Source: Myxococcales bacterium | GTDB taxonomy: Bacteria; Myxococcota_A; Polyangia; Polyangiales; Polyangiaceae | Direction of reading: 5' to 3' | Length of the DNA stretch: 64,000 bases | NCBI GenBank assembly: GCA_016720545.1 | Contig: JADKKK010000006.1 | Coordinates: 179,501-243,500 of the forward strand | Part shown: positions 31,922-41,138 of the stretch, piece by piece | How the letters are laid out: each line of letters begins with the position of its first letter | Position numbering within the stretch: the stretch's first letter is position 1 | The notes under the pieces: generated by a model | What the model was told of the DNA's origin: nothing | The model's input: only the letters and a program-made list of their open reading frames with translations | Databases searched by the model: none | Translations under genes and position numbers: made by a program

Positions 31922-34401
31922 CCGCATCGCACTGGCTCTGCATCGAGCGCGCGAAGCATTTCACCGACTCGCACCGCGAGACGCCCGGGCTGTCTCCCTC
32001 GCTGCGCGCCGCGCGCGCGCTGGGCCGGGTCTTCGAGAGGATGACCGTCCGCATCGAGCCCGAGGAGCTGCTCGTGGGCAACCGCGCGTCGAAGGTCGTG
32101 GCCCCTCCGCTCGCCCCGGAGCGTGGGGACTTCACGTTCATCTTCGAGCACCTCTTCGACGAGCTGCTCGCCTTCGGCTATCGCATCGACCCGGCCGACG
32201 AGCGGGTGCTCTTCGACGACATCATCCCGTATTGGAGGGGTAAGACCGTGCGTGACGCCAAGATCGCGGCGTTGCGTGCGCGGGGCCTCTCGAGCGAGCT
32301 CGCGCTGTCTCCTCGAGAGCTCCGGCGCAAGGTCCGCGCCTTCGGCGTACGACCGCTCCTCCGGCTCGTCGTGGACGAGGAGGGCGACCGCGCTCCACGT
32401 GGCCTCGCGGAGCGCGCCGCGCGGGCGGGGCGCCTCGCCGCGCGCCTGCCGGGGCTCGCGCGCGCGGTGCGGGCAGGCGCCGGTGACAACCTGAAGGGGC
32501 GCGGCCGCTGCACCGACACGCAGGCGCACATCGTGCTTGGCCACAAGAACGTCCTCGCGCGCGGCTTCTCCGGCATCCAGGCCGAGGCCCGCGGGCGCCG
32601 AGCGAGCGTGGAGACGGCCCGCGAGCGCGCGTTCCTCGAGAGCGTCGAGCTCACCTGCGACGCGATGCGCGGCTTCTCGGAGCGCTTCGCGGAGGCCGCG
32701 CGGCTCGAGGCGGCGCGCACGGCCGACCTCGAGCGTCGCGCGGAGCTCGAGGTCATCGCCGCGACGTGCTCGCGCGTGCCGTGGCTGCCGCCTCGCACGT
32801 TCGTCGAGGCGGTCCAGTCGCTCTGGTTCACCCAGAACGCCGCGATCATCAGCTACGGCGCGGGGAGCGGCATCACCCCGGGCCGCGTGGACCAGCTCCT
32901 CTTCCCCTACTTCGAGGCCGACCTCGCTCGCGGAGTCCTCACGCAGGCGCACGCGCTCCGGCTCCTGGAGGAGCTCGTGATCAAGCTGAACGACAACGTC
33001 GTCATTTGGCCCAACATCGGGGGCGTCAAGCTGAACCACCTCGGCTCGGACGTCGAGAACGTCACCCTCGGCGGGGTCGATGCGGCCGGGAACGACGCGA
33101 CCAACGAGCTTACTTACCTCTTCATCGAGGCCATCACGAACACGAAGCTCGCCACGACCGCGTCGTTCCGCGTCTCGAAGAAGAGCCCGGCGGACTTCAC
33201 CCGTCGCGTCGTCGCGATCCATCGCGAGACCGGCGCGCCCGCCTTTCTGAACGACGAGACGGCCATCGCCGCGATGGTCCGCGACGGCTACGCGGTCGAG
33301 GCGGCGCGCGAGTACTGCCTCGTTGGGTGCGTCGAACCGAGCGGCAACGCCGACACGTACGGAGCGACGGGCGGCTCGAAGGTCTACTTCCCGACGGCAC
33401 TCGACCTGGTCTTGAACCGCGGACGGACCACGTTCTTCGGCAATCAAGACGGGACCGACACCGGCGACCCCGCCCGCATGACGGGCTTCGGGGAGGTACT
33501 TAATGCATTCTACACGCAGCTCGAAGCGCTCGTGGGCTGGGTCACGGAGGCGACCCAGCTGCGCGACGCGATCTGGGCCGAGCGATTCCACAACCCGCTC
33601 ATTTCCAGCACGATCGACGGCTGTATCCAGCACGCGAAGGACATGACGGAGGGGGGCGCTCGCTACAACTTCGGGTCGGTCGGCGGCGGCGGCCTGGGCA
33701 CCGCGGTGGACTCGCTGGCCGCGATCCGCGCGTTCGTGTTCGAGCGCAAGCTCGTCACGATGGGCGAGCTGTGCGAGGCGCTCTCGAGCAATTTTCGAGG
33801 TCGCGAGGACCTGCGGCGGCTGCTCCTCGGGGGGCCGCGCTTTGGCAACGATCTCGAGGAGGTCGACGCCCTCGCGCGCCAGATCGTCGCGCGCTTCTGC
33901 GCGATGGTGTCCGCCCGACGGACGGCCTGCGGCGGCCACTACAAGGCGAGCCTCATCTCCTACGGGCTCAACGTCTACGAGGGCGCGCTCGAGCCCGCCA
34001 CTCCGGACGGACGCCTCGCGGGCGAGCCCCTGTCGAACAGCATGTCGCCGAGCAACGGCGCCGAGCGGCGCGGACCGACCGCGACCCTGAACTCGCTCGC
34101 GCGGATCGATCACACGCAGATTGGCTACGGGAGCTCGCTCAACATGCGCCTGCCGGTCGGGATCCTCGGCTCCGAGAAGGGCGTCGAGAGCGTCGCTCAC
34201 CTCGTGCGCGGGTACTTCGACAAGGGGGGCTTCCAGGTGCAGTTCGGCGTAGTCGACACGGCGACGCTCCGCGCGGCGCAGCGGCGCCCAGAGCGCTACG
34301 CCGATCTCGTGGTGAGGGTGTCCGGCTACTCCGCGTATTTCACGCGGCTCGGCCGCCGCATCCAGGACGACATCATCGGCCGGGCGGAGCTCCGTCCGTG
34401 A
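31873..34401 (+). CDS. glycyl-radical enzyme of the pyruvate formate-lyase superfamily, substrate unknown
   Basis: 842 residues. The active-site motif GCVEP places the thiyl Cys at 486 and the general-base Glu at 488. The glycyl-radical motif RVSGYSA has Gly818 near the C-terminus. LGGVDAAGNDATNELTYLF and CIQHAKDMTEGGARYNF are typical of non-PFL members (diol dehydratases, C-S and C-N lyases). True PFL has a Cys-Cys pair here, so this is not PFL. The enzyme is oxygen-sensitive and acts in the cytoplasm under low oxygen. Comparison with CutC, HypD, IslA and GDH subfamilies is needed to assign the reaction; the GCVEPSGNADTY sequence does not identify one by eye. The activase follows with a 4-nt overlap. 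Confidence 0.88.
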   Translation: MGTLHPKNAAQKARLLTASHWLCIERAKHFTDSHRETPGLSPSLRAARALGRVFERMTVRIEPEELLVGNRASKVVAPPLAPERGDFTFIFEHLFDELLAFGYRIDPADERVLFDDIIPYWRGKTVRDAKIAALRARGLSSELALSPRELRRKVRAFGVRPLLRLVVDEEGDRAPRGLAERAARAGRLAARLPGLARAVRAGAGDNLKGRGRCTDTQAHIVLGHKNVLARGFSGIQAEARGRRASVETARERAFLESVELTCDAMRGFSERFAEAARLEAARTADLERRAELEVIAATCSRVPWLPPRTFVEAVQSLWFTQNAAIISYGAGSGITPGRVDQLLFPYFEADLARGVLTQAHALRLLEELVIKLNDNVVIWPNIGGVKLNHLGSDVENVTLGGVDAAGNDATNELTYLFIEAITNTKLATTASFRVSKKSPADFTRRVVAIHRETGAPAFLNDETAIAAMVRDGYAVEAAREYCLVGCVEPSGNADTYGATGGSKVYFPTALDLVLNRGRTTFFGNQDGTDTGDPARMTGFGEVLNAFYTQLEALVGWVTEATQLRDAIWAERFHNPLISSTIDGCIQHAKDMTEGGARYNFGSVGGGGLGTAVDSLAAIRAFVFERKLVTMGELCEALSSNFRGREDLRRLLLGGPRFGNDLEEVDALARQIVARFCAMVSARRTACGGHYKASLISYGLNVYEGALEPATPDGRLAGEPLSNSMSPSNGAERRGPTATLNSLARIDHTQIGYGSSLNMRLPVGILGSEKGVESVAHLVRGYFDKGGFQVQFGVVDTATLRAAQRRPERYADLVVRVSGYSAYFTRLGRRIQDDIIGRAELRP

Positions 34402-35141
34402 GCGCGTCGACCGACTGCAGGGTCTTCGACGTGCAGCGCTTCTCCATCCACGATGGGCCGGGGATTCGGACCACGGTGTTCCTCGAGGGCTGCTCGCTGC
34501 GGTGCGCGTGGTGCCAGAACCCAGAGTCTTTCCAGAGCGACGTCGCGGCCCGCATGTCGCCCGAAGCGGTCATCGCCGAGGTCTTGAAGGACCGCGAGTT
34601 CTACGCGGTGAGCGGCGGGGGCCTGACGGTCAGCGGCGGCGAGCCGCTCCTGCACCTCGGGCCCGTGCGGGCGCTCCTCGCGGAGGCGAAGCGCCACGGC
34701 CTGCACACCTGCGTGCAGACCTCGGGGGCGGTGCCCGAGGCGCACCTCGCGGCGGTGCTCGAGCTCGTGGACCTCTTTCAGCTCGACCTGAAGCACATGG
34801 ACGAGCGGCGTCACAGGGCGCTCACCGGCGCGGGCCACCAGCGCGTCCACAGGGCGGCGTCGTTCCTCGTCGATCACGGAGCCGCGGTGCAGTTTCGCAT
34901 GCCGCTCGTGCCCGGCCTGAACGACGACGCCGAGAACCTGGACGAGGTGGCGCGCTTTCTCGCGCGGCACGGCGCGACGTCGCTGCGCGTGGTCCCGTAC
35001 CACGCGCTCTACCTCGACAAGTACACGGCCCTCGGCCTCGAGCCTCCGATGGCAGGGCTCGAGCCGCCTTCGGCCTCGAGGCTGGCCTGGGTCAGAGAGC
35101 ACCTCGCGCGTCGCGACGTGACGGTCGAAGTGGACGGCTGA
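34398..35141 (+). CDS. glycyl-radical enzyme activating enzyme (radical SAM)
   Basis: 247 residues from a GTG overlapping the enzyme's stop codon (GTGA). The radical-SAM cluster motif is C32-x3-C36-x2-C39 (GCSLRCAWCQNPE), followed by SGGEPLLH and a DLFQLDLKHMD barrel strand. Unlike most activases of diol- or C-S-lyase glycyl-radical enzymes, it has no ferredoxin-like insert with eight extra cysteines after the first motif, so it resembles the shorter PflA-type activase. It would use SAM and reduced flavodoxin/ferredoxin to install the Gly818 radical. Confidence 0.88.
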   Translation: MSASTDCRVFDVQRFSIHDGPGIRTTVFLEGCSLRCAWCQNPESFQSDVAARMSPEAVIAEVLKDREFYAVSGGGLTVSGGEPLLHLGPVRALLAEAKRHGLHTCVQTSGAVPEAHLAAVLELVDLFQLDLKHMDERRHRALTGAGHQRVHRAASFLVDHGAAVQFRMPLVPGLNDDAENLDEVARFLARHGATSLRVVPYHALYLDKYTALGLEPPMAGLEPPSASRLAWVREHLARRDVTVEVDG

Positions 35142-35223
35142 GCGCCGCCGCTCGCCCGCACGCGAGGCGAGCTCGCGCTCGATCGCGTCGAGTAGACGGC
35201 CGGCGGCGTCTATCGACGGGCCG

Positions 35224-35604
35224 CTATGGGAGGTTCGCCTCTTCTTCGCGACGCCAGCGCCCGTCTCGGCACCAAAGCGCTGTGCTGTGTCCACCACGCT
35301 GTCCCCACGAGAGGACACACCACGACTGCCCCTTCGCGCAGGGCGTGCCTTCCCGGGGCTCGGGTGTGCAGCGCCCGTCGCTCGAGCGGACGATGGGCTC
35401 TCCGGTTCCTGGCTCGGCCAACACCCCTGTCGAGGGCGTGGATCCGGGCGCATGGGACGGAGCGGGCTCCGGCCCGAGCCGACCACCGGCGTCTTGCGTT
35501 CGTGCCAAGTGCACCTCTGCCTCGCGCAGAGAACGGCGTTGCTCGCAAGCGACCACCACCGCCGCCAGAAGCCAGACTCCTCGCCTCACCTTCGTGACCG
35601 TCAT
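35224..35604 (-). CDS. small lipoprotein of unknown function
   Basis: 126 residues from the ATG at 35604. The signal peptide has lipobox VVAC. The mature sequence is a Pro/Ser/Gly linker followed by a C-terminal segment with four Cys (RCTPEPREGTPCAKGQSWCV...LWC), suggesting two disulfides. No homologue recognised. It follows the GRE operon convergently, with about 80 bp between stops. Confidence 0.55.
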   Translation of the reverse strand: MTVTKVRRGVWLLAAVVVACEQRRSLREAEVHLARTQDAGGRLGPEPAPSHAPGSTPSTGVLAEPGTGEPIVRSSDGRCTPEPREGTPCAKGQSWCVLSWGQRGGHSTALWCRDGRWRREEEANLP

Positions 35605-35676
35605 CCCTAGCTCGCAGATCCAAATGGCGCCTTCGTCGAAGCGTAGCCGCGCTCGCGGTGGTGACCGAGCCCGAAA

Positions 35677-36117
35677 CTACCACCGCACGTAGAACATCGC
35701 CTTCGCCAACACCACGATGGCCGCCATGTGGATCGCCACCGAGAGGTGCGTCCGCATGAACCGCCCCGATGTCATGCAGCCCTGCGTCGCCGAGCGGATC
35801 GCGGTCACGAAGTGCACCAGCACGCTCAGCGCGAGGGTGATTTTGACGGTCAGCAACAGGCCAAAGGCCGAGGCCCCCGGGGCCGACAGCGCCACGCGAT
35901 GCACCCACGCCATCGCGAGGCCCGACAGGAAGAGCGTCCCCACGACCCAGGGCATGATGCGCCGCGCGCGCGCGATCAGCGCGACCTCGAAGAGGTGCAT
36001 CACCTCGGCGGGCAAGCGGCCGCGGACCCCTTCGAGGAGGACCACCTCGAAGAACACCACACCGATGAACAGGATCGCGCAGAACAAGTGGATGACATGG
36101 ACGACTCCGTAGGGCAC
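35677..36117 (-). CDS. CopD-like integral membrane protein
   Basis: 146 residues from a GTG at 36117. Four hydrophobic helices (VIHLFCAILFIGVVFFEVVL, IMPWVVGTLFLSGLAMAWV, VKITLALSVLVHFVTAI, HLSVAIHMAAIVVLAKAMF) carry regularly spaced His residues, as in CopD-type copper/haem b membrane proteins. It could bind haem b or copper and relay electrons. A strong promoter (36136-36163) points at it. It is divergent from the multihaem lipoprotein operon that starts 280 bp away, so a functional link is plausible. Confidence 0.65.
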   Translation of the reverse strand: MPYGVVHVIHLFCAILFIGVVFFEVVLLEGVRGRLPAEVMHLFEVALIARARRIMPWVVGTLFLSGLAMAWVHRVALSAPGASAFGLLLTVKITLALSVLVHFVTAIRSATQGCMTSGRFMRTHLSVAIHMAAIVVLAKAMFYVRW

Positions 36118-36135
36118 GCGACACCTCGACGGGCG

Positions 36136-36163
36136 ACCCTAGTTAAATGAAAAGGACTGTCAA
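36136..36163 (-). promoter_or_regulatory. consensus-like promoter for the CopD-like gene
   Basis: On the minus strand, TTGACA (36163-36158) and TAGGGT (36141-36136) are separated by 16 bp. The surrounding sequence is unusually AT-rich for this genome, and it directly precedes the GTG start with a short leader. Confidence 0.6.
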
Positions 36164-36349
36164 TATCATTAACATGAGGGCCACGGCCCGGCGCCGACGG
36201 CCCGCACGACGGCGCCCGGCTCACGCCACGCTCGGGGTGCGGCGATCGCACGGGAATTCGCGGTCCGTCTCGGCGCCCCGTGCGACGCTCGACGCTCGAT
36301 GGAGGTGACGGAGCGCGATGCGCAGCGGCGCCGCTCACCAAAGGCGTAG

Positions 36350-36363
36350 TTGACCTAGATCAC
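36350..36363 (+). promoter_or_regulatory. FNR/Dnr-like site upstream of the cytochrome operon
   Basis: TTGACCTAGATCAC matches the FNR-family consensus TTGAT-N4-ATCAA at eight of ten conserved bases with correct spacing. It lies about 40 bp before the first cytochrome-lipoprotein gene, next to an 8-bp inverted repeat CGCGCGCC/GGCGCGCG (36363-36384). It suggests control by oxygen or nitrogen oxides. No FNR-family gene is in this window. Confidence 0.5.
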
Positions 36364-36402
36364 GCGCGCCCCTTGAGGCGCGCGCTACCCCGAGGGGTGG
36401 AC

Positions 36403-39361
36403 GTGCTTCGCCAACGGGGCTCCGCGCCCTCGCGCGGCCGCGGGCCGTCGCTCGCGCGAGGGCTGGCGAGCTGCGCGGTCACCGCCCTGGTGACCGTCGT
36501 CGCGGTCGTCGCGCCGGGAGCGGGGGTGGCGTCCGGGCTCGGCGCGTGCGGTCATGTGGGCGGGCGTGAGCTCTTCGCCGCCGACGTCGCGCCATTGCTC
36601 GAGCGTCAGTGCCTAGGCGCGCCGTGCCACGGTGTGGCCCCGGGCGCCGAGGCGCGCGGCGAGGTGGTCAACTGGAGTCAGTTTCACGTGCGCACGACCA
36701 GCGACGGTCGGATCGCGGACATGGACGCCGCGTATTCGGTCGCGAAGGCGCGCATCAACACTGTGGAGCGTGCGGAGCTCTCGACGCTGTTGCGCAAGCC
36801 CCTCGCCCAGGGGGCCGGCGGTCTGCTCCACAAGGGGGGCGTGAGCTTCGCGCGCCGCGACGATCCCGACTACCAGCGCATCCTCGCGTGGATCGCCGCC
36901 GAGTCCGAAGGTGGTGAGGGCGGCTCGCACCTCTCCCCGAACGAGCGTCGCTTCGCGAGCGATGTGCTGCCGGCGCTAGCGACGCGCCAGTGCATGAACG
37001 GCCCTTGCCACGGGAGCGTCGCCCCGTTCACGGCGTTCGAGCCGCCGATGGAGCTCGACGGCGCGCTCGTCTTCTCCACCGAGGCGGTGCGAAAGAACTA
37101 CCACGCCGCGCGCATGCACCTCTTCCTCGCCGGCGATCCCGCGCTGTCGCGCCTCGTGCGGAAGGCGCTCCCGCTCGACCGCGGTGGCATCCTCCATCGA
37201 GGGGGGAACGGCATCTTCTTCGCCCCGTCGGGCCCGGACCCGGGCTCCGACCCCACCGTGCGGGCCATCGTTGGCTGGGCAGGGGCCGAGCGCGAGGAGG
37301 CTCGGGACCCGCGGGCCTCCCGGCCTCCGCGGTGTGGTGCTCGTGCGCGGCCCCGTGGCTCCCGCGCCGGCCTTCGAGCACGACGCGTTCACTCCGGGGA
37401 CGGACCTCTGGGTGCTCGAGCCGCCAGTGCCCGGCGGCACGCTGCGGAGCCTCACCGCGGCGGCCCACCCCGAGGGGCCCGCGGACGTGCGCGACCCTGC
37501 CGTTAGCCACGACGCCACGCGCGTGGTGTTCGCGATGCGAAGGAGCGTAGAGGACGCCCACAACCTCTACGAGATTCGCGTCGACGGGACAGGCCTGGTG
37601 CAGCTCACGCACGACCTCGGGCGGCTGCCTCGCGGCGGTCGCGCGGCCAACGTTCAGCCCACCTACGGGCCCGACGGACGTGTGTACTTCGTCTCGACGC
37701 GCGCGGGCCATCTCGCCGACACGGGCGCGCTCGACACCGAGATCTGGGCGGTGAGCCCCCGCGACGGAGCTCTCGAGCGCGTGACCCACGATCCCTCGCC
37801 CGAAGCCACTCCGGCGTTCATCGGTACGGGCAAATCGTACGGCACGCTCTCCTTCACTGTGCTCCGCGGGCTCGGTGGCCGCTCGAAGGGCGTCGTATTC
37901 CGGGGGCCGCTCGACCGGAACAAGAAGTACCACGGCGACCCGGAGCTCCACGTGCACCACGGCATCACGCCGGCCGCCGAGCTCGTCTACGGCGCGCGGG
38001 CGATGCCGGACGGGCGGTTCGCCGCGGCGCTCTTCGACCGCGCGAGCGTGTGGCGCGGTGGCCGGCTCGCCGTCTTCGATCGCCAGCTCGGACCGGAGAT
38101 CGCGGGCGGCCACGAGGCGTCGAGCTCGGAGCCCGGCTACCGCGCTGCGTTCACGGTGCTCGACGAGCGCGCGGCCACTTCGGGGCGCTCGCCGGGGGGC
38201 GTGTACCGGCACCCCGTGCCGCTGCCGGACGGACGGATCCTCGTGAGCTACGCTGACGGGCCCCTCGATCTTGGCGCCACCGCCCCGTCGCCCTCGCTGT
38301 CGCTCGTCGCGCTCACGCTGTCCGAGGACCCACGGACCGGCCGCCCGGCGATCGCGAAGCGTGAGGTGCTCGCGACCGACCCGGGCGGCGCGATGTACGA
38401 CGGTGAGCCGATCGCGCCGAGGCCGCTCGAGGACGATCCGACGCACGAGCCGGCGTGGGATCCCTCGCGCGAGACAGGCACGCTCTCGTACCGACACGTC
38501 GAGACGCTGGAGGCGATCATGTCGTACCTGGAGCCGCGCGGCGCGAAGCCCCTCCGCGCCGACCTCGTCTACGCGCGCCTCGTCGAGGCGGTGCCCACCA
38601 CTCCCGACGATCTCGCCCAGGGCCCCGTCTCGCTGGGAGCGCACGGCCGCGCGCGCATCCTCGCGGAGGTGCCCCTCGCGGGGGGCTCGCTCCACCTGGA
38701 GGTGCCGGCAGGGAGGCCGTTTCGCGTGCAGACGCTCGACGCTGCGCGCATGGCGGTGGGCGCGCAGCACGACCGCTGGATCGACGTGGCGCCCGGCCAA
38801 GTGTTCCCCGGTGGAGTCTCCCCGGAGCTATATCCCACGCTCTGCGCGGGCTGCCACGGCGCGCTCTCCGGACAGGCGTCGAGCGTCGGCGGGGTGGTGC
38901 CGGACGTCGTGACCCAAGCGTCGGTGACCCTCGCGACGCACGCCAACATGGACCCGCGGCGGCCACTCCCGCCCACCAAGGTCGGCGACGCTCCGATCGC
39001 GGTGGACTTCCGTCGCGACGTGAGGCCCTTGCTCGCTCGCTCGTGCGCCGGCTGTCACGGCGGCGCGACACCGGCTGGGGGCCTCGACCTCGCCGCGCGC
39101 ACCACCGCTCGGTTCGACACCGCCTACGAGGCCCTCCTCGCGCCTGGCGTGGGCTCGGGGAACGGGAAGCGCTACGTCGACGAGCCCGGCTCGAGCGCCT
39201 TCACGAGCCACCTCACCGAGCGCATCTACGGCCGCGAGCTCGGAGCTCCGCGCGCTGGGGTCGGTGCAGCTTGCACGGGATCTCCTGCGCTATCCGACTC
39301 CGAGCGCCTCGTCTTCGTGCGGTGGATCGACCTCGGCGCCACGTACCGGGGCTCACCGTGA
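36403..39361 (+). pseudogene. multidomain c-type cytochrome / beta-propeller protein (HzsA-related), one frame break
   Basis: A signal-type N-terminus (start GTG 36403 behind GAGGGG) leads into two domains with C-x4-CH motifs (CLGAPCH, CMNGPCH). After a break at about 37300-37330 the frame shifts by one and continues through 39361: a TolB-like propeller (DLWVLEPP, LYEIRVDGTGLVQLTHD, DGRVYFVSTRAGH, DTEIWAVSPRDG) related to the middle domain of hydrazine-synthase alpha-type proteins, then two classical CxxCH haem sites (CAGCH at about 38849 and 39051). Removing one base gives 985 residues. The protein would be exported. Hydrazine synthesis itself is not implied; redox electron transfer is the safer inference. 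Confidence 0.7.
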
Positions 39362-39789
39362 GGAGCGCGTGCGCGTGCGCTCTGTCGCTGCTCGCTGCCT
39401 GCAGCGCGCCGGCGCTCGAGCGGGTGCGCCTGCCGGACCTCGATCGTGCCGTGTTCGAGCGCGAGGTGCAGCCGATCCTCGCGTCGCAGTGCGCGAACCC
39501 CACGTGCCACGGGAGGCCGGAGCGCCCCCTCTCGCTCTTCGCCCCGGGCCGGTTCCGGCGCGTGCCCGAGGAGCTGCACCTGCCCGGCCCACTCACGCCG
39601 GAGGAGCTCGACCACAACTACCGCGCGAGCGTCGCGCTGGCCGCGGACCCCGCGCCCGGCGACGATGCCCTCCTCGCTCGCAAGCCGCTCGCCGGGGGCG
39701 GGCTCTACCACGGGGGAGGCGCGGTCTTCGACGGCCCGACAGACCGCTCGTATCGCACCCTCCGCGCGTGGATGGAGACCGGTCGATGA
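39358..39789 (+). CDS. lipoprotein with a C-x4-CH cytochrome-like motif
   Basis: 143 residues from a GTG overlapping the upstream stop (GTGA). Lipobox SLLAAC. The body repeats the layout of the N-terminal domains of the preceding protein: VFEREVQPILASQCANPTCHG, then a Leu/Pro segment, then KPLAGGGLYHGGG and a final DRSYRTLRAWMETGR. The C-x4-CH motif could attach haem or may be a structural disulfide. It is encoded in tight overlap with its neighbours (ATGA to the DUF4266 gene). Confidence 0.75.
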   Translation: MRSACACALSLLAACSAPALERVRLPDLDRAVFEREVQPILASQCANPTCHGRPERPLSLFAPGRFRRVPEELHLPGPLTPEELDHNYRASVALAADPAPGDDALLARKPLAGGGLYHGGGAVFDGPTDRSYRTLRAWMETGR

Positions 39790-40019
39790 CGACCCTCGCA
39801 CATCGTCCTGCGTTCGCGTTCGCGTGCGTGCTCGCGTTCGCGCTCGGGGCCTCGTCCTGCGCTCCGGTGCGGCCCTGGGAGCGCAGCGTCCTCGCCTCGG
39901 AGCCGATGCGCCCAGACGCTCGCCCCGAGGAGTCTCGCGCGAGGGGGCACATGCTCGGCGCGAGGGAGACCTCACAGGGGGCGACCGGCGAGAGGGGCGG
40001 CGGATGCGGCTGTCGCTGA
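39786..40019 (+). CDS. DUF4266 lipoprotein
   Basis: 77 residues. Signal peptide with lipobox GASSC. The DUF4266 pattern is clear: CAPVRPWERSVLASEPM after the lipid Cys and a C-terminal RETSQG...ERGGGCGCR. The Gly-Gly-Gly-Cys-Gly-Cys end is the family's hallmark and may bind metal. It is encoded immediately before a DUF3570 gene, the association known from other proteobacteria. It overlaps the upstream stop by ATGA and the downstream start by 16 nt. Confidence 0.85.
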   Translation: MTTLAHRPAFAFACVLAFALGASSCAPVRPWERSVLASEPMRPDARPEESRARGHMLGARETSQGATGERGGGCGCR

Positions 40020-41134
40020 CCATCCCGCTCTCTCTGGCGCTCGGCGGTCTCGCCGTCGCGGCCAGCCCGGCGGCCTCCTCGGCTCAGACTCGCGCGGCCG
40101 GCTGGGTGGCCGTCTACGGCGCGAGCGACGGCCTCGTCGTGGTCTCGCCACAGGTGAGCGCGAAGGCCGAGGTGCGCGACACCCTCGAGGTGCAGGGTGG
40201 CTACGAGGTGGACGTGATCAGCGCGGCGAGCGTGGATGTCATGACCGCCGCCTCGCCGCGGGGCTACACAGAGGTCAGGCAAGCGGTCACCGCGGCGACG
40301 ACGTGGAGGCCCAAGCCCGAGGCCCGCTTGAGCGCTCGCTACGTGCCGAGCTGGGAGCCAGACTACCAGTCGCACTCGGTGTCGGCATCTGGCTCCCACG
40401 AGTGGCTCTCGGGCAAGCTGACGACGGACGTGGGCCTGCGGGTCTCGTCCGACGAGGTCGGGCGCACCGGCGCGTCTCGCGACACGTGGCGCCCGCTCCA
40501 CACGGGGGGCATCGACGCGGGGATCGGGTGGGTCTTCGGACCTCGCACGGTGGGGCAGCTCGCGTACGAGACGCAGGTGTCGAGCGGTCTTCAGTCGAGC
40601 CCGTACCGCTTCGTGCGCATGTACGCGCCGGGCTCGCCCGCCGCGGCGAGCGTGCCTTTCGGTGTGACCGAGTCGGTCCCCTCGGAGCGGGTGCGCCACG
40701 CGCTCGGCGGCGCCCTCCGCCACGCGATCACGCCGCGGTGGTTCGCGACGACCTCGCTGCGCTTCTACGCGGACAGCTGGGGAATCGCGAGTCACACCGA
40801 GGAGGTGGAGCTTCAACACATGGCCTTCGGACAGCGCCTCCTCACAGGTCTGTCGGCGCGGGTGTACGGCCAGAGCGCCGCGGCGTTCTATGAGCCTCAC
40901 TACGTGTCGGACGGCGATCTGCCGCGCTACCGGACCGCCGACAAGATGCTCGTCCGCTCGCTCACCGGGCTCGCCGGGCTCCGTGGCTCGTACCTCGTGC
41001 GCACGCTCGGGGCGCTGCGCGACCTCCGCTTCACGGCGAAGCTCGAGCTCTATACGCAGCGCTTCTTCGCCTTCGCGCCGCTTGCGCTCCGTCACTCGAT
41101 CATCGGGTCCTTCGGGATCGCCGGGGAGCTCTGA
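40004..41134 (+). CDS. DUF3570 outer-membrane protein
   Basis: 376 residues. A signal peptide ends near SSAQ. The mature protein is composed of beta-strands with aromatic residues (VQGGYEVDVISAASVDVMTA, LSARYVPSWEPDYQS, WFATTSLRFYADSWG), as in DUF3570 proteins, which are predicted outer-membrane barrels usually paired with DUF4266 and redox proteins. The end FGIAGEL lacks the usual final Phe. The reading start ATG 40004 overlaps the DUF4266 gene. It is probably the barrel partner of the cytochrome lipoproteins. Confidence 0.8.
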   Translation: MRLSLTIPLSLALGGLAVAASPAASSAQTRAAGWVAVYGASDGLVVVSPQVSAKAEVRDTLEVQGGYEVDVISAASVDVMTAASPRGYTEVRQAVTAATTWRPKPEARLSARYVPSWEPDYQSHSVSASGSHEWLSGKLTTDVGLRVSSDEVGRTGASRDTWRPLHTGGIDAGIGWVFGPRTVGQLAYETQVSSGLQSSPYRFVRMYAPGSPAAASVPFGVTESVPSERVRHALGGALRHAITPRWFATTSLRFYADSWGIASHTEEVELQHMAFGQRLLTGLSARVYGQSAAAFYEPHYVSDGDLPRYRTADKMLVRSLTGLAGLRGSYLVRTLGALRDLRFTAKLELYTQRFFAFAPLALRHSIIGSFGIAGEL

Positions 41135-41138
41135 GATC

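Noticed and set aside
31699..34200. 833-codon open frame antisense to the glycyl-radical enzyme
   Set aside because: It mirrors the sense gene's codon structure in a 70% GC sequence and is Arg/Glu/Asp-rich without motifs; the sense strand has a complete enzyme.
36403..39361. hydrazine synthase
   Set aside because: Only the propeller and haem-domain layout is shared; no beta/gamma subunit genes and no anammox context.
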